Source of the DNA: Clostridia bacterium
GTDB taxonomy: Bacteria > Bacillota > Clostridia > Oscillospirales > Acutalibacteraceae
DNA: 10,729 nucleotides
Direction of reading: 5' to 3'
Assembly (NCBI GenBank): GCA_017552845.1
Contig: JAFZOE010000335.1
Location: 1 to 10,729, forward strand
Shown: positions 1-7,249 of the stretch, one piece after another
Layout: every line of letters begins with the position of its first letter
Numbering within the stretch: the stretch's first letter is position 1
The notes under the pieces: generated by a model
Database searches by the model: none
The model's input: the letters and a program-made list of their open reading frames with translations, nothing else
What the model was told of the DNA's origin: nothing
Made by a program: the position numbers and the translations under genes

Positions 1-819
1 ATCAGCATTGTAAATGTCATGTATTTCTTCTCGTTCAGGATGTATACGCAGTGCGCTATATACGGCCTGATGAAAACGCTTTACAGTTTCAGGTCCACGC
101 CTCTGAGCTTTATTGCCCCATACTTTGTGAAGCGGTTTTCATACAGGACGCTGAAGATTGCGAAGCAGACGATTCACGCAGTCGGCGCGGTTGCCGAAAT
201 GCTGACGATAATGGCCTTCCCGACGAAGCAGAATATGTGCGGTATAGTCATTTTTATATGCGAATTCTTCAGAGGTTTCGCAACTTCCATTCCCGACGTC
301 GCGGATGCCGATATGGGAATAAGGAAAAACGATTATCAGATGTATCTCTCCGGTGAGCGTCTTGAAAATTCAAGCGGCGTATTCAACTGGATTATCTCCC
401 CCGTCACCACCTTTGTCAGCCTGATTATACCCGTAATCATACTCAAGAGCGGTTTCAATTCAAACTGGGACATTCTCTATATTGATTCGGCAAGATTCAA
501 TATTGTCGCGGTCCCGCTGGCCTTTGACCTTGCGGGCTTCGTGCTGATGATAATTCCGTATCTGTTCTGGGATTTCAACAATCCGCAGCACGAATACGTT
601 ATGGAAGTTCTTAAACAGAGGGAAAAGCTCGCGAACGAAGGCTATTACCCCGCGGAATACGAGGGCGGGCTCAACTTCATGGAACCCGGTGAACTTCACG
701 CGGGAATACCCGTTGAATCCGCGGCGATGATTGAAAAGCGGAATTCCACGCTGACTCTCATGAAGGAATCCCCGGAGGAGCCGGATAAACCCGATGCCGA
801 TCCGGCGGAACAGACATAA
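1..819 (+). CDS. GPH/MFS-family sugar-type transporter, C-terminal part (5' end outside window)
   Basis: The reading frame is open from the first base of the window, so this is the C-terminal 272 residues of a longer protein; the ATG at 19 is not the real start. At least four hydrophobic helices are visible (about nt 169-225, 235-300, 382-450 and 478-560). Between the second and third lies DYQMYLSGERLEN (nt 331-369), which matches the cytoplasmic loop signature of glycoside-pentoside-hexuronide (GPH, MelB-like) carriers, normally D-Y-x5-G-x-R-x-E-G. The last helix is followed by FWDFNNPQHEYVMEVLKQR, placed like the post-helix segment of GPH carriers, and then by a hydrophilic Pro/Glu/Asp-rich tail. 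GPH carriers are cation symporters of sugars and glycosides in the cytoplasmic membrane. The substrate cannot be read here. Only 19 bases separate its stop from the next gene, a GDPD phosphodiesterase, so co-transcription is likely and the cargo may be a phosphodiester or its glycoside. Confidence 0.72.
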   Translation: MSIVNVMYFFSFRMYTQCAIYGLMKTLYSFRSTPLSFIAPYFVKRFSYRTLKIAKQTIHAVGAVAEMLTIMAFPTKQNMCGIVIFICEFFRGFATSIPDVADADMGIRKNDYQMYLSGERLENSSGVFNWIISPVTTFVSLIIPVIILKSGFNSNWDILYIDSARFNIVAVPLAFDLAGFVLMIIPYLFWDFNNPQHEYVMEVLKQREKLANEGYYPAEYEGGLNFMEPGELHAGIPVESAAMIEKRNSTLTLMKESPEEPDKPDADPAEQT

Positions 820-838
820 ATATTAACAAGGTGTCTTT

Positions 839-1672
839 ATGATTGATTTCAATAAATCCATATTTGAAAACTCAAGAGAAAAAATACTTATCTGCGCCCA
901 TCGCGGATTCTCGGGAGCTGATATTCCCTGCAATTCGATGCCCTCGTTCAAAGCCGCTGTTATGAGCGGCGCGGATATGATTGAGCTCGACGTAACAAAA
1001 ACAATTGACGGCAAATACTTTGTCTTTCATCCCGGCATGGAACACGCTCATCTGAGAAAGAAGAAGCTGATTTCGGCCATGCGCTCCGACAAAGTCAAAA
1101 AACTCCGCTTTGTAAATCAGGATGACTGCCCGACAGATTTCGGGGTAAGCACTCTGGAAGAGGTCTTTGACTATCTCAGAGGCAAATGCTATATCAATGT
1201 CGATAAATACTGGACCGACATTCCCGGCATCACCGAATGCATAAGAAAATGCGGCGTTGAAAAGCAGGTTGTGGTAAAAACAGCAATCAAAGACAAATAT
1301 ATAAAAGATCTCCTCAGATACGCTCCCGATCTTATGTTTATGCCGATAGTCAGAAACAGGGATGATATTACAGATGAACTGATTGCCAAGGGAATAAACT
1401 GCATCGGCGCGGAAGTGCTGTTTGAAAAAGAGGATGCGCCCGTCGCGTCTGATGAATATATAAAAAGCATGCACGACAAGGGTCTCATCGTTTTCGGCAA
1501 CGCGATAGTTTACAATAAAAACGACGTTATCGCGGCCGGACATTCGGATGACAATTCCTTCGTGGTTTCTCCCGATTACGGCTGGGGCTGGCTCGCAGAC
1601 AAAGGCTTTGATATAATACAGACAGATTTCTGCCCGCTGGTCTCAAAATATCTTTCCGGAAAACCGCGATAA
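839..1672 (+). CDS. Glycerophosphodiester phosphodiesterase family protein (cytoplasmic GDPD)
   Basis: A 277-residue GDPD-type TIM-barrel phosphodiesterase without signal peptide, so probably cytosolic. The family hydrolyses glycerophosphodiesters to glycerol-3-phosphate and an alcohol, using two His and an acidic metal site. Visible are AHRG (His21, first catalytic His), IELD (Glu49 and Asp51, metal ligands), FVFHPG (His64, second catalytic His) and YINVDK (Asp122, in the place of the usual Glu ligand of IEIK). The end, IIQTDFCPLVSKYL, is the usual last-strand signature. Departures from consensus are CNS for ENT at 31-33 and HP for HD at 64-65. Start ATG 839 is preceded by AAGG (828-831) at 7 bases. 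It lies 19 bases after the transporter and 16 before a second GDPD gene. Substrate is not determinable; glycerophospho-alcohols or a glycerophosphate-glycan fragment are the obvious candidates. Confidence 0.85.
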   Translation: MIDFNKSIFENSREKILICAHRGFSGADIPCNSMPSFKAAVMSGADMIELDVTKTIDGKYFVFHPGMEHAHLRKKKLISAMRSDKVKKLRFVNQDDCPTDFGVSTLEEVFDYLRGKCYINVDKYWTDIPGITECIRKCGVEKQVVVKTAIKDKYIKDLLRYAPDLMFMPIVRNRDDITDELIAKGINCIGAEVLFEKEDAPVASDEYIKSMHDKGLIVFGNAIVYNKNDVIAAGHSDDNSFVVSPDYGWGWLADKGFDIIQTDFCPLVSKYLSGKPR

Positions 1673-1688
1673 GCTAAGGAGAAGCAAA

Positions 1689-2624
1689 ATGAAAAAAGCG
1701 ATATCCCTGATTCTGTCCCTGATTATCATTCTCGGCTGTGCTCTTTATGTGTATGCAGATGGAGGCACAATGTCGGTTTATTCATCATATAAAATACCTT
1801 CGGGCACAATGCGGATGATTGCCCACGGCGGATATTCGGCGGTCGCGCCAGCCAACACACTCCCCGCCTATATTGCGGCAGGCAAATCTGATTTCTGGGG
1901 CGCGGAATGCGATATCCGGCGCACCAAAGACGGCGTCTGGATTCTGATTCATAATGAAACAGTTGACGAAATGACCGACGGCACCGGAAAAGTCTCGGAA
2001 ATGACCTGGGACGAGATAAGCTCGCTTACGGTCGATTTCGGAAACAATCTAGAAAGCTATCCCGGCACAAAAATCGCCACCCTGCAGGAATACCTTGATG
2101 TCTGCAAAGAATACGGCCTGCATCCCGTGATTGAAATCAAGGCAAGCGTTGAGGTTGAATATATGGACGAGCTTGCGGAGCTTCTATCAGCGCGCGAGGA
2201 CAAGGGAATGTTTGTAATCATTTCATTCGGGCGCGAAATCTGCGTGAGGATGAAAGAGCTTATTCCCGAAATTCCCGTTTATTATCTCATCGGCTACGAA
2301 AATGTTACGCAGGAGGATATTGATTTTGCGGTCAACAATCATCTGGACGGTATGGATATCCACGTTTTTCTGCCGGACGATTATGTAAAAGCGGTGGTCG
2401 ATTCGGGCCTTGATGTATTTGTCTGGACCATCGATGATATTCCGAATGCTGAGCGCTTCTATGAGCTCGGAGTCAATGCAATCACTACAAATTCGCTTAC
2501 TCAGGAAAAGCCCGAAGGAGATCTTTGGCAAAATATTAAATGGGCGCTGCGCGATTTCAGATATATAATAAAGACCTTTTTTGACGGCATCTTTGCGAAA
2601 CTGTCTGCGCCGTTCAAAAACTGA
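1689..2624 (+). CDS. Exported glycerophosphodiester phosphodiesterase family protein
   Basis: A 311-residue protein with an N-terminal signal (MKKA, then hydrophobic residues 5-22). VYA-DG at 21-25 suits signal peptidase I after Ala23; ILGC at 14-17 could alternatively be a loose lipobox. The mature part is a GDPD barrel: AHGG (His46), ECD (Glu73 and Asp75), IHNE (His88), IEIK (Glu149) and the late strand VFVWTIDD. The two catalytic His and three acidic metal ligands of the family are therefore present. The residues beside them are not standard: Arg of HRG is Gly47, Glu of ENT is Ala55, and Asp of HD is Asn89. A basic, aromatic C-terminal stretch (about 275-311) may associate with the membrane. 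Start ATG 1689 has AAGGAG at 1676-1681. It follows a cytoplasmic GDPD by 16 bases, so the operon acts on phosphodiesters on both sides of the membrane; teichoic acid or lipid headgroups are plausible external substrates (inference). Confidence 0.84.
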   Translation: MKKAISLILSLIIILGCALYVYADGGTMSVYSSYKIPSGTMRMIAHGGYSAVAPANTLPAYIAAGKSDFWGAECDIRRTKDGVWILIHNETVDEMTDGTGKVSEMTWDEISSLTVDFGNNLESYPGTKIATLQEYLDVCKEYGLHPVIEIKASVEVEYMDELAELLSAREDKGMFVIISFGREICVRMKELIPEIPVYYLIGYENVTQEDIDFAVNNHLDGMDIHVFLPDDYVKAVVDSGLDVFVWTIDDIPNAERFYELGVNAITTNSLTQEKPEGDLWQNIKWALRDFRYIIKTFFDGIFAKLSAPFKN

Positions 2625-2644
2625 TGACAGGATAGTATCAAACC

Positions 2645-4036
2645 ATGAAAAACAGGATTTTTATTCTTGCGCTTACCTTCTGCCTGCTTTTTACGCCGCT
2701 CATTTCTTATGCGAACGGCGCGGGTTATAATCCCGACGCTTACAGCGGAGAAATCACCTTCTCCGATTCGCTCTATGAAGCGGACGAGACAGCGGATGAG
2801 GCAAGGGTTACATTTGAATATATCAGGGATGAGCAGGAAGTGCCGGACGGCGTTCCGGATATCGGCTGCAAAGCGGCATATCTTGCGGACCCCGTGAGCG
2901 GAAAGATTTTTTACGAAAAGAATGCGCACGAAAAGATGTATCCCGCAAGCACAACCAAGATACTCACCGCCCTGCTCGTGCTCGAAAACTGCGATCCCGA
3001 CGATATTGTTACGGTTTCTCAGCACGCAATCGATCTCAAGCCCGCGGGCTATTCGAGCGCGAATCTCCAGGCGGGCGAAAAGCTCAGTGTTTACACTTTG
3101 CTTCAGGCTCTGCTTATCCCGAGCGCAAACGAAGCGGCTTACGCCCTCGCGGAGCATGTGAGCGGGAGTGTCGACGCCTTTGCCGCCCTCAGCAATAAAA
3201 GGGCGAAGGAACTCGGCTGCGAGAACCTTCATTTCGTGAATCCTAACGGAGTCCACGATGATAACCACTACTGCAGCGCCTATGATTTATATCTCATCGC
3301 AAGAGAATGCAGGAAATACGACGTTTTCAATGAAATAGTCAGCACTCAGAAATTCACTGTGCCCGCGACGGACGTCTATCCGCGCTCCGACAGGACGTAT
3401 TCAAACACAAACGAGCTGCTGCTCCCTCTCTCGGGAAACTATTATTCATACTGCACCGGAATCAAGACAGGCCACACCACGCCGGCGGGCGAATGCCTTG
3501 TTTCAAGCAGCACAAAGGATGACCTCAATCTTATCTGCGTGGTTATGGGCGGCAGGATAATCGGCGGCGTCAACGAGCGCTTTTCCGACACGAAGAAACT
3601 GCTCGATTTCGTCTATGACAATTATTCATATAAGATGATTGCCGATAAAAGCAAGCCTCTCGCCGAGATAAATATCGACAACGCAATCAAGGATACGCCG
3701 ATGCTCGACGTTATCCTGCAGACGGATATAATCACCGTCGCTCCGAATGACACAAACGAAGACAATGTTATTACGCAGATTTCACTGCCCGAGGACATTA
3801 AAGCGCCGATTAAGAAGGATCAGGTTATCGGAACGGTCACCTACAGGGTTGACGGCCTGATTTATTCAACCAACATGGTCGCCGGCAACGAGGTCATCAA
3901 AAAGCCGTTCTGGATATATAATTCTCTCATTTCCCTCGCTGCAATCCTTGTGATTATTATAATCATGTCGGCAATCAGAAAATCAAAAATACGCAAAGCG
4001 AAACGCGCCCGCAGAGCGGGATACAGTAATCGTTAA
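2645..4036 (+). CDS. D-alanyl-D-alanine carboxypeptidase (peptidase S11, DacF/PBP5 type), membrane anchored
   Basis: A 463-residue serine DD-carboxypeptidase that removes the terminal D-Ala of peptidoglycan pentapeptides outside the membrane, limiting cross-linking. All three penicillin-binding motifs are intact: SxxK is STTK at 102-105 (Ser102 nucleophile), SxN is SAN at 160-162 and KTG is at 274-276 in GIKTGHTTPAG. A signal peptide (1-23, ISYA) starts the protein. An acidic linker of about 45 residues (24-70) precedes the catalytic domain. A PBP5-C-like beta domain follows (about 335-425). A final transmembrane helix (about 428-447) and a Lys/Arg-rich tail replace the amphipathic anchor of classical PBP5. 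The ribosome binding site is weak (AGGA at 2629-2632, 12 bases before ATG); translation may be helped by coupling to the gene 20 bases upstream. It is the last gene of its unit before a strong terminator. DacF or DacB of Bacillus are the nearest named relatives by style. Confidence 0.93.
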   Translation: MKNRIFILALTFCLLFTPLISYANGAGYNPDAYSGEITFSDSLYEADETADEARVTFEYIRDEQEVPDGVPDIGCKAAYLADPVSGKIFYEKNAHEKMYPASTTKILTALLVLENCDPDDIVTVSQHAIDLKPAGYSSANLQAGEKLSVYTLLQALLIPSANEAAYALAEHVSGSVDAFAALSNKRAKELGCENLHFVNPNGVHDDNHYCSAYDLYLIARECRKYDVFNEIVSTQKFTVPATDVYPRSDRTYSNTNELLLPLSGNYYSYCTGIKTGHTTPAGECLVSSSTKDDLNLICVVMGGRIIGGVNERFSDTKKLLDFVYDNYSYKMIADKSKPLAEINIDNAIKDTPMLDVILQTDIITVAPNDTNEDNVITQISLPEDIKAPIKKDQVIGTVTYRVDGLIYSTNMVAGNEVIKKPFWIYNSLISLAAILVIIIIMSAIRKSKIRKAKRARRAGYSNR

Positions 4037-4051
4037 GCACATATAACAATA

Positions 4052-4084
4052 CCGGCATCCGGGTTTTCCGGATGCCGGGTTTTT
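4052..4084 (+). terminator. Rho-independent terminator of the plus-strand operon, between convergent genes
   Basis: A perfect 11-base inverted repeat, CCGGCATCCGG at 4052-4062 and CCGGATGCCGG at 4068-4078, with a 5-base loop, is followed by GTTTTT (4079-4084). It begins 16 bases after the stop of the carboxypeptidase gene. Read on the minus strand, the same hairpin lies 23 bases or so after the mannosidase stop and is followed by TATTGTTATAT, a poorer U-tract. It probably ends both convergent units but is optimised for the plus strand. Confidence 0.93.
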
Positions 4085-4106
4085 ACATTATAATTTGTTG
4101 AAAATG

Positions 4107-7100
4107 CTATTTAACAAATTTCACCGTCTTGATTTCGAAGGGCCTGAAGCCGAGGTTGATTTCGCCGCCGTCTGAGAGGACGGGTTCAATAACATCTTCG
4201 AGAAGATTGGTGAGAACAACCGATTTGAAAGGCACATTGACTTTCAGCACCGTTTCGGTCTTTGCTCCTTCACATTCATAGAAGCGGATGACAAACGAAT
4301 CGCTTCCGTCCTCCGCGGGTTTCACGCTCTCCGCGATAATATTCGGGGCAGCGATAGAAGCGAAGGGCTTTGCTTCCGATTTGCCCCTGACACAGAGAGC
4401 CGGGATATTCAGCTCGTATGCGCTGCGGACAGTATTCTCGGCAGAGAACGCGCCCGAATGCGGCAGGAGTGAATAAGTCATTTCATGCTTTCCGCTGTCG
4501 CCCGTATAATCGGGATGAGTGCCGCCGCGGTGGAGTGAGAGACGCAGATTGCAGTCGGTGACGGTTATTCCGTATTTGCAGTCGTTGAGGATTGCCGCGC
4601 CGAATCTCGTTTCGCTTATATCGGTGTAGTTTCTGTTGCAGACTTCAAATTTTGCGAGTTCAAGCGAATTATTTACGGTCGTCGGGCGCTCTACGCAGCC
4701 AAACTGTATCTCGCTTCTTGCTCTCGATGCTGAAATATCAAGGTCGAAGCCGGCCTTGAGAAGTCTGTGGGGGCTGTTCCAGTCAATAAGAGTATGAAAA
4801 TCAATACGCGGGCTGTCCGCAAAGCAGATCATATCCTGAACGAGCGTTGTCTTGGAGTCAATTCTGAATTTACTGCGAAGGCGGATTTCAACAGCGCCGT
4901 CTGTAATCAGTTCTCTGCCATCAAAGCCGCAGACGGGCTCAAGATTTTTGACAACATCGCGGTCGATATCCCAGTTATCATAAGTGAGCGGGACATCCTC
5001 GCCGAAAAGGAAAACGTTGAGCGGGGCTCCGCCGGGCTTTCTGAGCTCTCTGCCCGAGGCGGTATCGACCAGCGAGGCAATACAGCCGTTTTCGCCAAAT
5101 ACGATTCTCGCGAAAGGAGTGACAAGCACTTCGCCGTCATAGATAAACGGTGATTTTGCGCTGACGGGCTCGTCTGCCAATTCTATTGAAGCGGAGGAAA
5201 ACGCGGGAATCTTGATTCCGCCGACTGCGAGCTTCTCCCTGCCGCAGATATCTGTAAAGCGCTGGGAAGGATAATCCTTTGCAAAACCGTCCGCTTCGAT
5301 TTCGGCGGCATCACCGCGCTCAAATGAGAGCGTATTAAAGAGCGTAACCGCGTTATCCGAGCCGTCCGTCAGGGTATCGGCGTATTCAACAGCAGTTTCT
5401 CTATAAGCATTGATAAGCTCATCCATTTCTTTGTTGAAAACATCATAGACGGGCTTTATGCAGGTGCCGGGCAGAATATCATGGAACTGGTTTTTAAGAA
5501 GAGTTTTGAGCCATTTGTCGCTGTTTTCATTACGCGGCCTGCCCGAAACGACATTGAAGTATTCCATATCGCGAAGGGCGTATTCCGCTTTTCTGTTCTT
5601 GCGCTTGACATCATGCATCTGCGTCAGAGTGCCGCGGTGAAGCTCAAGATAGAGCTCATCGTGATAGATTGGCAGAGCATCTTTTTTCTCTTCGAGCTCC
5701 TTGCCGAAATCGCTGATTGTCATCGGCTTGATTTCGGGCATTCCCTCCATATTCGAGGCGCGCAGAGAAGTCTCAATGAGACCGGGAGTCGGTCCGCCGC
5801 CTCCGTCTCCGAAGCCGTAGGCCACAAGGCGCATATCCACGGCATCCTTCTGCGGAATCTCGCGGATGCTCGCGGCGCAGTCGTTTACATCCGGCCAGCA
5901 GTGGGTGCGGTTGAAATGCGTGATGACCTCGCTGCCGTCAATTCCCTTCCAGACAAAGCTCATGAACGGGAATGAATTGAGCTCGTTCCAGAAAATCTTG
6001 GTTGTATAGAAATATTTTACTTCGCTCAGGCGCATAATCTGGGGAATATTCGCATTATATCCGAAAGTATCCGGAAGCCAGAAGGAATCTGCGGTATAAT
6101 CGAAATTCTCCCTCGTGAACTGCTGGCCTTTGAGAAACTGCCTCGCCATAAGCTCGCCCGAGGTGATATTGCAGTCACATTCCACATAGACGCCGCCGTT
6201 CGGCTCGTATCTGCCCTCGGCAACGCGTTTTTTCATTTCTGCAAAGATATCGGGATAATAATCCTTCATCCACTCAGAGTGAAGAGCGGATGACTGGATG
6301 AAATTATATGAAGGATACTGATTCATTAAATCGAGGGCGTTTGAGTATGTCCTCGCGCATTTGCGGATGGTCTCCGAAACGGGCCAGAGCCAGGCGGTAT
6401 CCATATGGGAATGGCCGATAATGCCGATTTTACCGAATACTCTCGAATTGCCGCCGCCGAAAAACTCGCGCGAAATCTCAAGAGAATCGCGCACCGATTT
6501 CATGACCGTTTCATAATCGGTATCTTTCGGAAAAAGAATCAGTTTATCTTTGATGCGAAGCAGTGCGCTCTGAGCGCGGGCGGAGGCGAAATTGCTCTCG
6601 GGAAGCCTTCTCGCGGCGTTCAGCAGCTCGCGGATATCGAAAATCAGGGTGAATACATCTTCGTTGCGTGTGCAGATTTCAACGCCGCCGAAGGTGTGGA
6701 CAAATCCCTGAGTCGGGTCGGGGCAGAAATAATCATCATAGGGATCGGTGTTCGGATCATAGTGGCCGGCATAGCATTCAAAAGCGAGATGAAGAGTCTC
6801 GCCCGCACGGACTTTGCCGAGAAAACGGCTCGCGTGGTGGCCACCGACAAAATCGCGGTTTTTGCTGTTGATCAGGCCCTTGGGAACGCCGTTCAGAAAG
6901 AAAAGCTGCTCCGCTCCTCCGCAGTCGGAAACCGCATAGAGAGCTTTGCCGTCAAGCTCCGCGGGAACGGTGAAATCGCCGCGCAGCCACATATTGCCCC
7001 ATTCCTCGCCCCACTGAGTTCCGGGAGCAATGGGCTCAAAGCCGTCCGAAGGTTCGGCTCTCAGATGCTCTTTCGTGAAATACGCCTCGGTATTGCCGAG

Positions 7101-7193
7101 CATCCCGACCTTCTCAAATATCATCTTTTCATAGATTTTCAGGGCCGCCTCAAGTTTTGCAAAAATTCGGTTTTTCATGTTTTCGTTATACAT
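4107..7193 (-). CDS. Alpha-mannosidase, glycoside hydrolase family 38 (cytosolic)
   Basis: A 1028-residue retaining, zinc-dependent alpha-mannosidase of the MAN2C1/Ams1-like branch, with no signal peptide, so it acts on mannosides inside the cell. Order: an N-terminal beta domain (to about 240); the catalytic domain with HSHMDTAWLWP at 261-271 (His263 and Asp265 expected zinc ligands) and FWLPDTFGYNANIPQI at 371-386 (Asp375, expected nucleophile and zinc ligand); GFGDGGGGP at 460-468; ELHRGTLTQ from 517; NQFHDILPGT at 568-577 in the helical middle domain; and C-terminal beta domains carrying GKHEMTYSLLPH at 901-912. Length is normal for the branch. I chose ATG 7193 because GAGG (7202-7199) sits 5 bases before it; an in-frame GTG at 7199 lies inside that ribosome binding site and would add only two residues. 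It is last in a unit with a transporter 56 bases upstream and a GNAT-Gfo/Idh fusion. The linkage cleaved (alpha-1,2, 1,3, 1,6 or mannosylglycerate-like) cannot be told. Confidence 0.95.
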   Translation of the reverse strand: MYNENMKNRIFAKLEAALKIYEKMIFEKVGMLGNTEAYFTKEHLRAEPSDGFEPIAPGTQWGEEWGNMWLRGDFTVPAELDGKALYAVSDCGGAEQLFFLNGVPKGLINSKNRDFVGGHHASRFLGKVRAGETLHLAFECYAGHYDPNTDPYDDYFCPDPTQGFVHTFGGVEICTRNEDVFTLIFDIRELLNAARRLPESNFASARAQSALLRIKDKLILFPKDTDYETVMKSVRDSLEISREFFGGGNSRVFGKIGIIGHSHMDTAWLWPVSETIRKCARTYSNALDLMNQYPSYNFIQSSALHSEWMKDYYPDIFAEMKKRVAEGRYEPNGGVYVECDCNITSGELMARQFLKGQQFTRENFDYTADSFWLPDTFGYNANIPQIMRLSEVKYFYTTKIFWNELNSFPFMSFVWKGIDGSEVITHFNRTHCWPDVNDCAASIREIPQKDAVDMRLVAYGFGDGGGGPTPGLIETSLRASNMEGMPEIKPMTISDFGKELEEKKDALPIYHDELYLELHRGTLTQMHDVKRKNRKAEYALRDMEYFNVVSGRPRNENSDKWLKTLLKNQFHDILPGTCIKPVYDVFNKEMDELINAYRETAVEYADTLTDGSDNAVTLFNTLSFERGDAAEIEADGFAKDYPSQRFTDICGREKLAVGGIKIPAFSSASIELADEPVSAKSPFIYDGEVLVTPFARIVFGENGCIASLVDTASGRELRKPGGAPLNVFLFGEDVPLTYDNWDIDRDVVKNLEPVCGFDGRELITDGAVEIRLRSKFRIDSKTTLVQDMICFADSPRIDFHTLIDWNSPHRLLKAGFDLDISASRARSEIQFGCVERPTTVNNSLELAKFEVCNRNYTDISETRFGAAILNDCKYGITVTDCNLRLSLHRGGTHPDYTGDSGKHEMTYSLLPHSGAFSAENTVRSAYELNIPALCVRGKSEAKPFASIAAPNIIAESVKPAEDGSDSFVIRFYECEGAKTETVLKVNVPFKSVVLTNLLEDVIEPVLSDGGEINLGFRPFEIKTVKFVK

Positions 7194-7196
7194 AGA

Positions 7197-7202
7197 CACC
7201 TC
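7197..7202 (-). promoter_or_regulatory. Ribosome binding site that fixes the mannosidase start
   Basis: On the minus strand GAGGTG is followed by TCT and then ATG at 7193. The possible GTG start at 7199 is the last three bases of this element and has no Shine-Dalgarno of its own, so the ATG is preferred. Confidence 0.7.
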
Positions 7203-7249
7203 GTAGCCGTCAGATTTGTTAATAAATTAATGTTTGTATTGACTATATT

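Noticed and set aside
872..1543. Minus-strand open frame of 223 codons over the cytosolic GDPD
   Set aside because: It is antisense to a gene with intact GDPD motifs; no independent support.
1734..1740. Exported GDPD as a certain lipoprotein from Cys17 in ILGC
   Set aside because: The lipobox is loose (Leu at -2) and a better signal peptidase I site VYA-DG follows; kept only as an alternative.
2501..3268. Minus-strand open frame of 255 codons over the exported GDPD end and the carboxypeptidase
   Set aside because: It is a shadow of two strongly supported genes; no motif, no start signal.
7200..7249. AT-rich gap between the permease and the mannosidase as a possible internal promoter
   Set aside because: I found no -35/-10 pair with acceptable spacing toward the mannosidase and no terminator hairpin; only the GAGGTG ribosome site at its edge is convincing.
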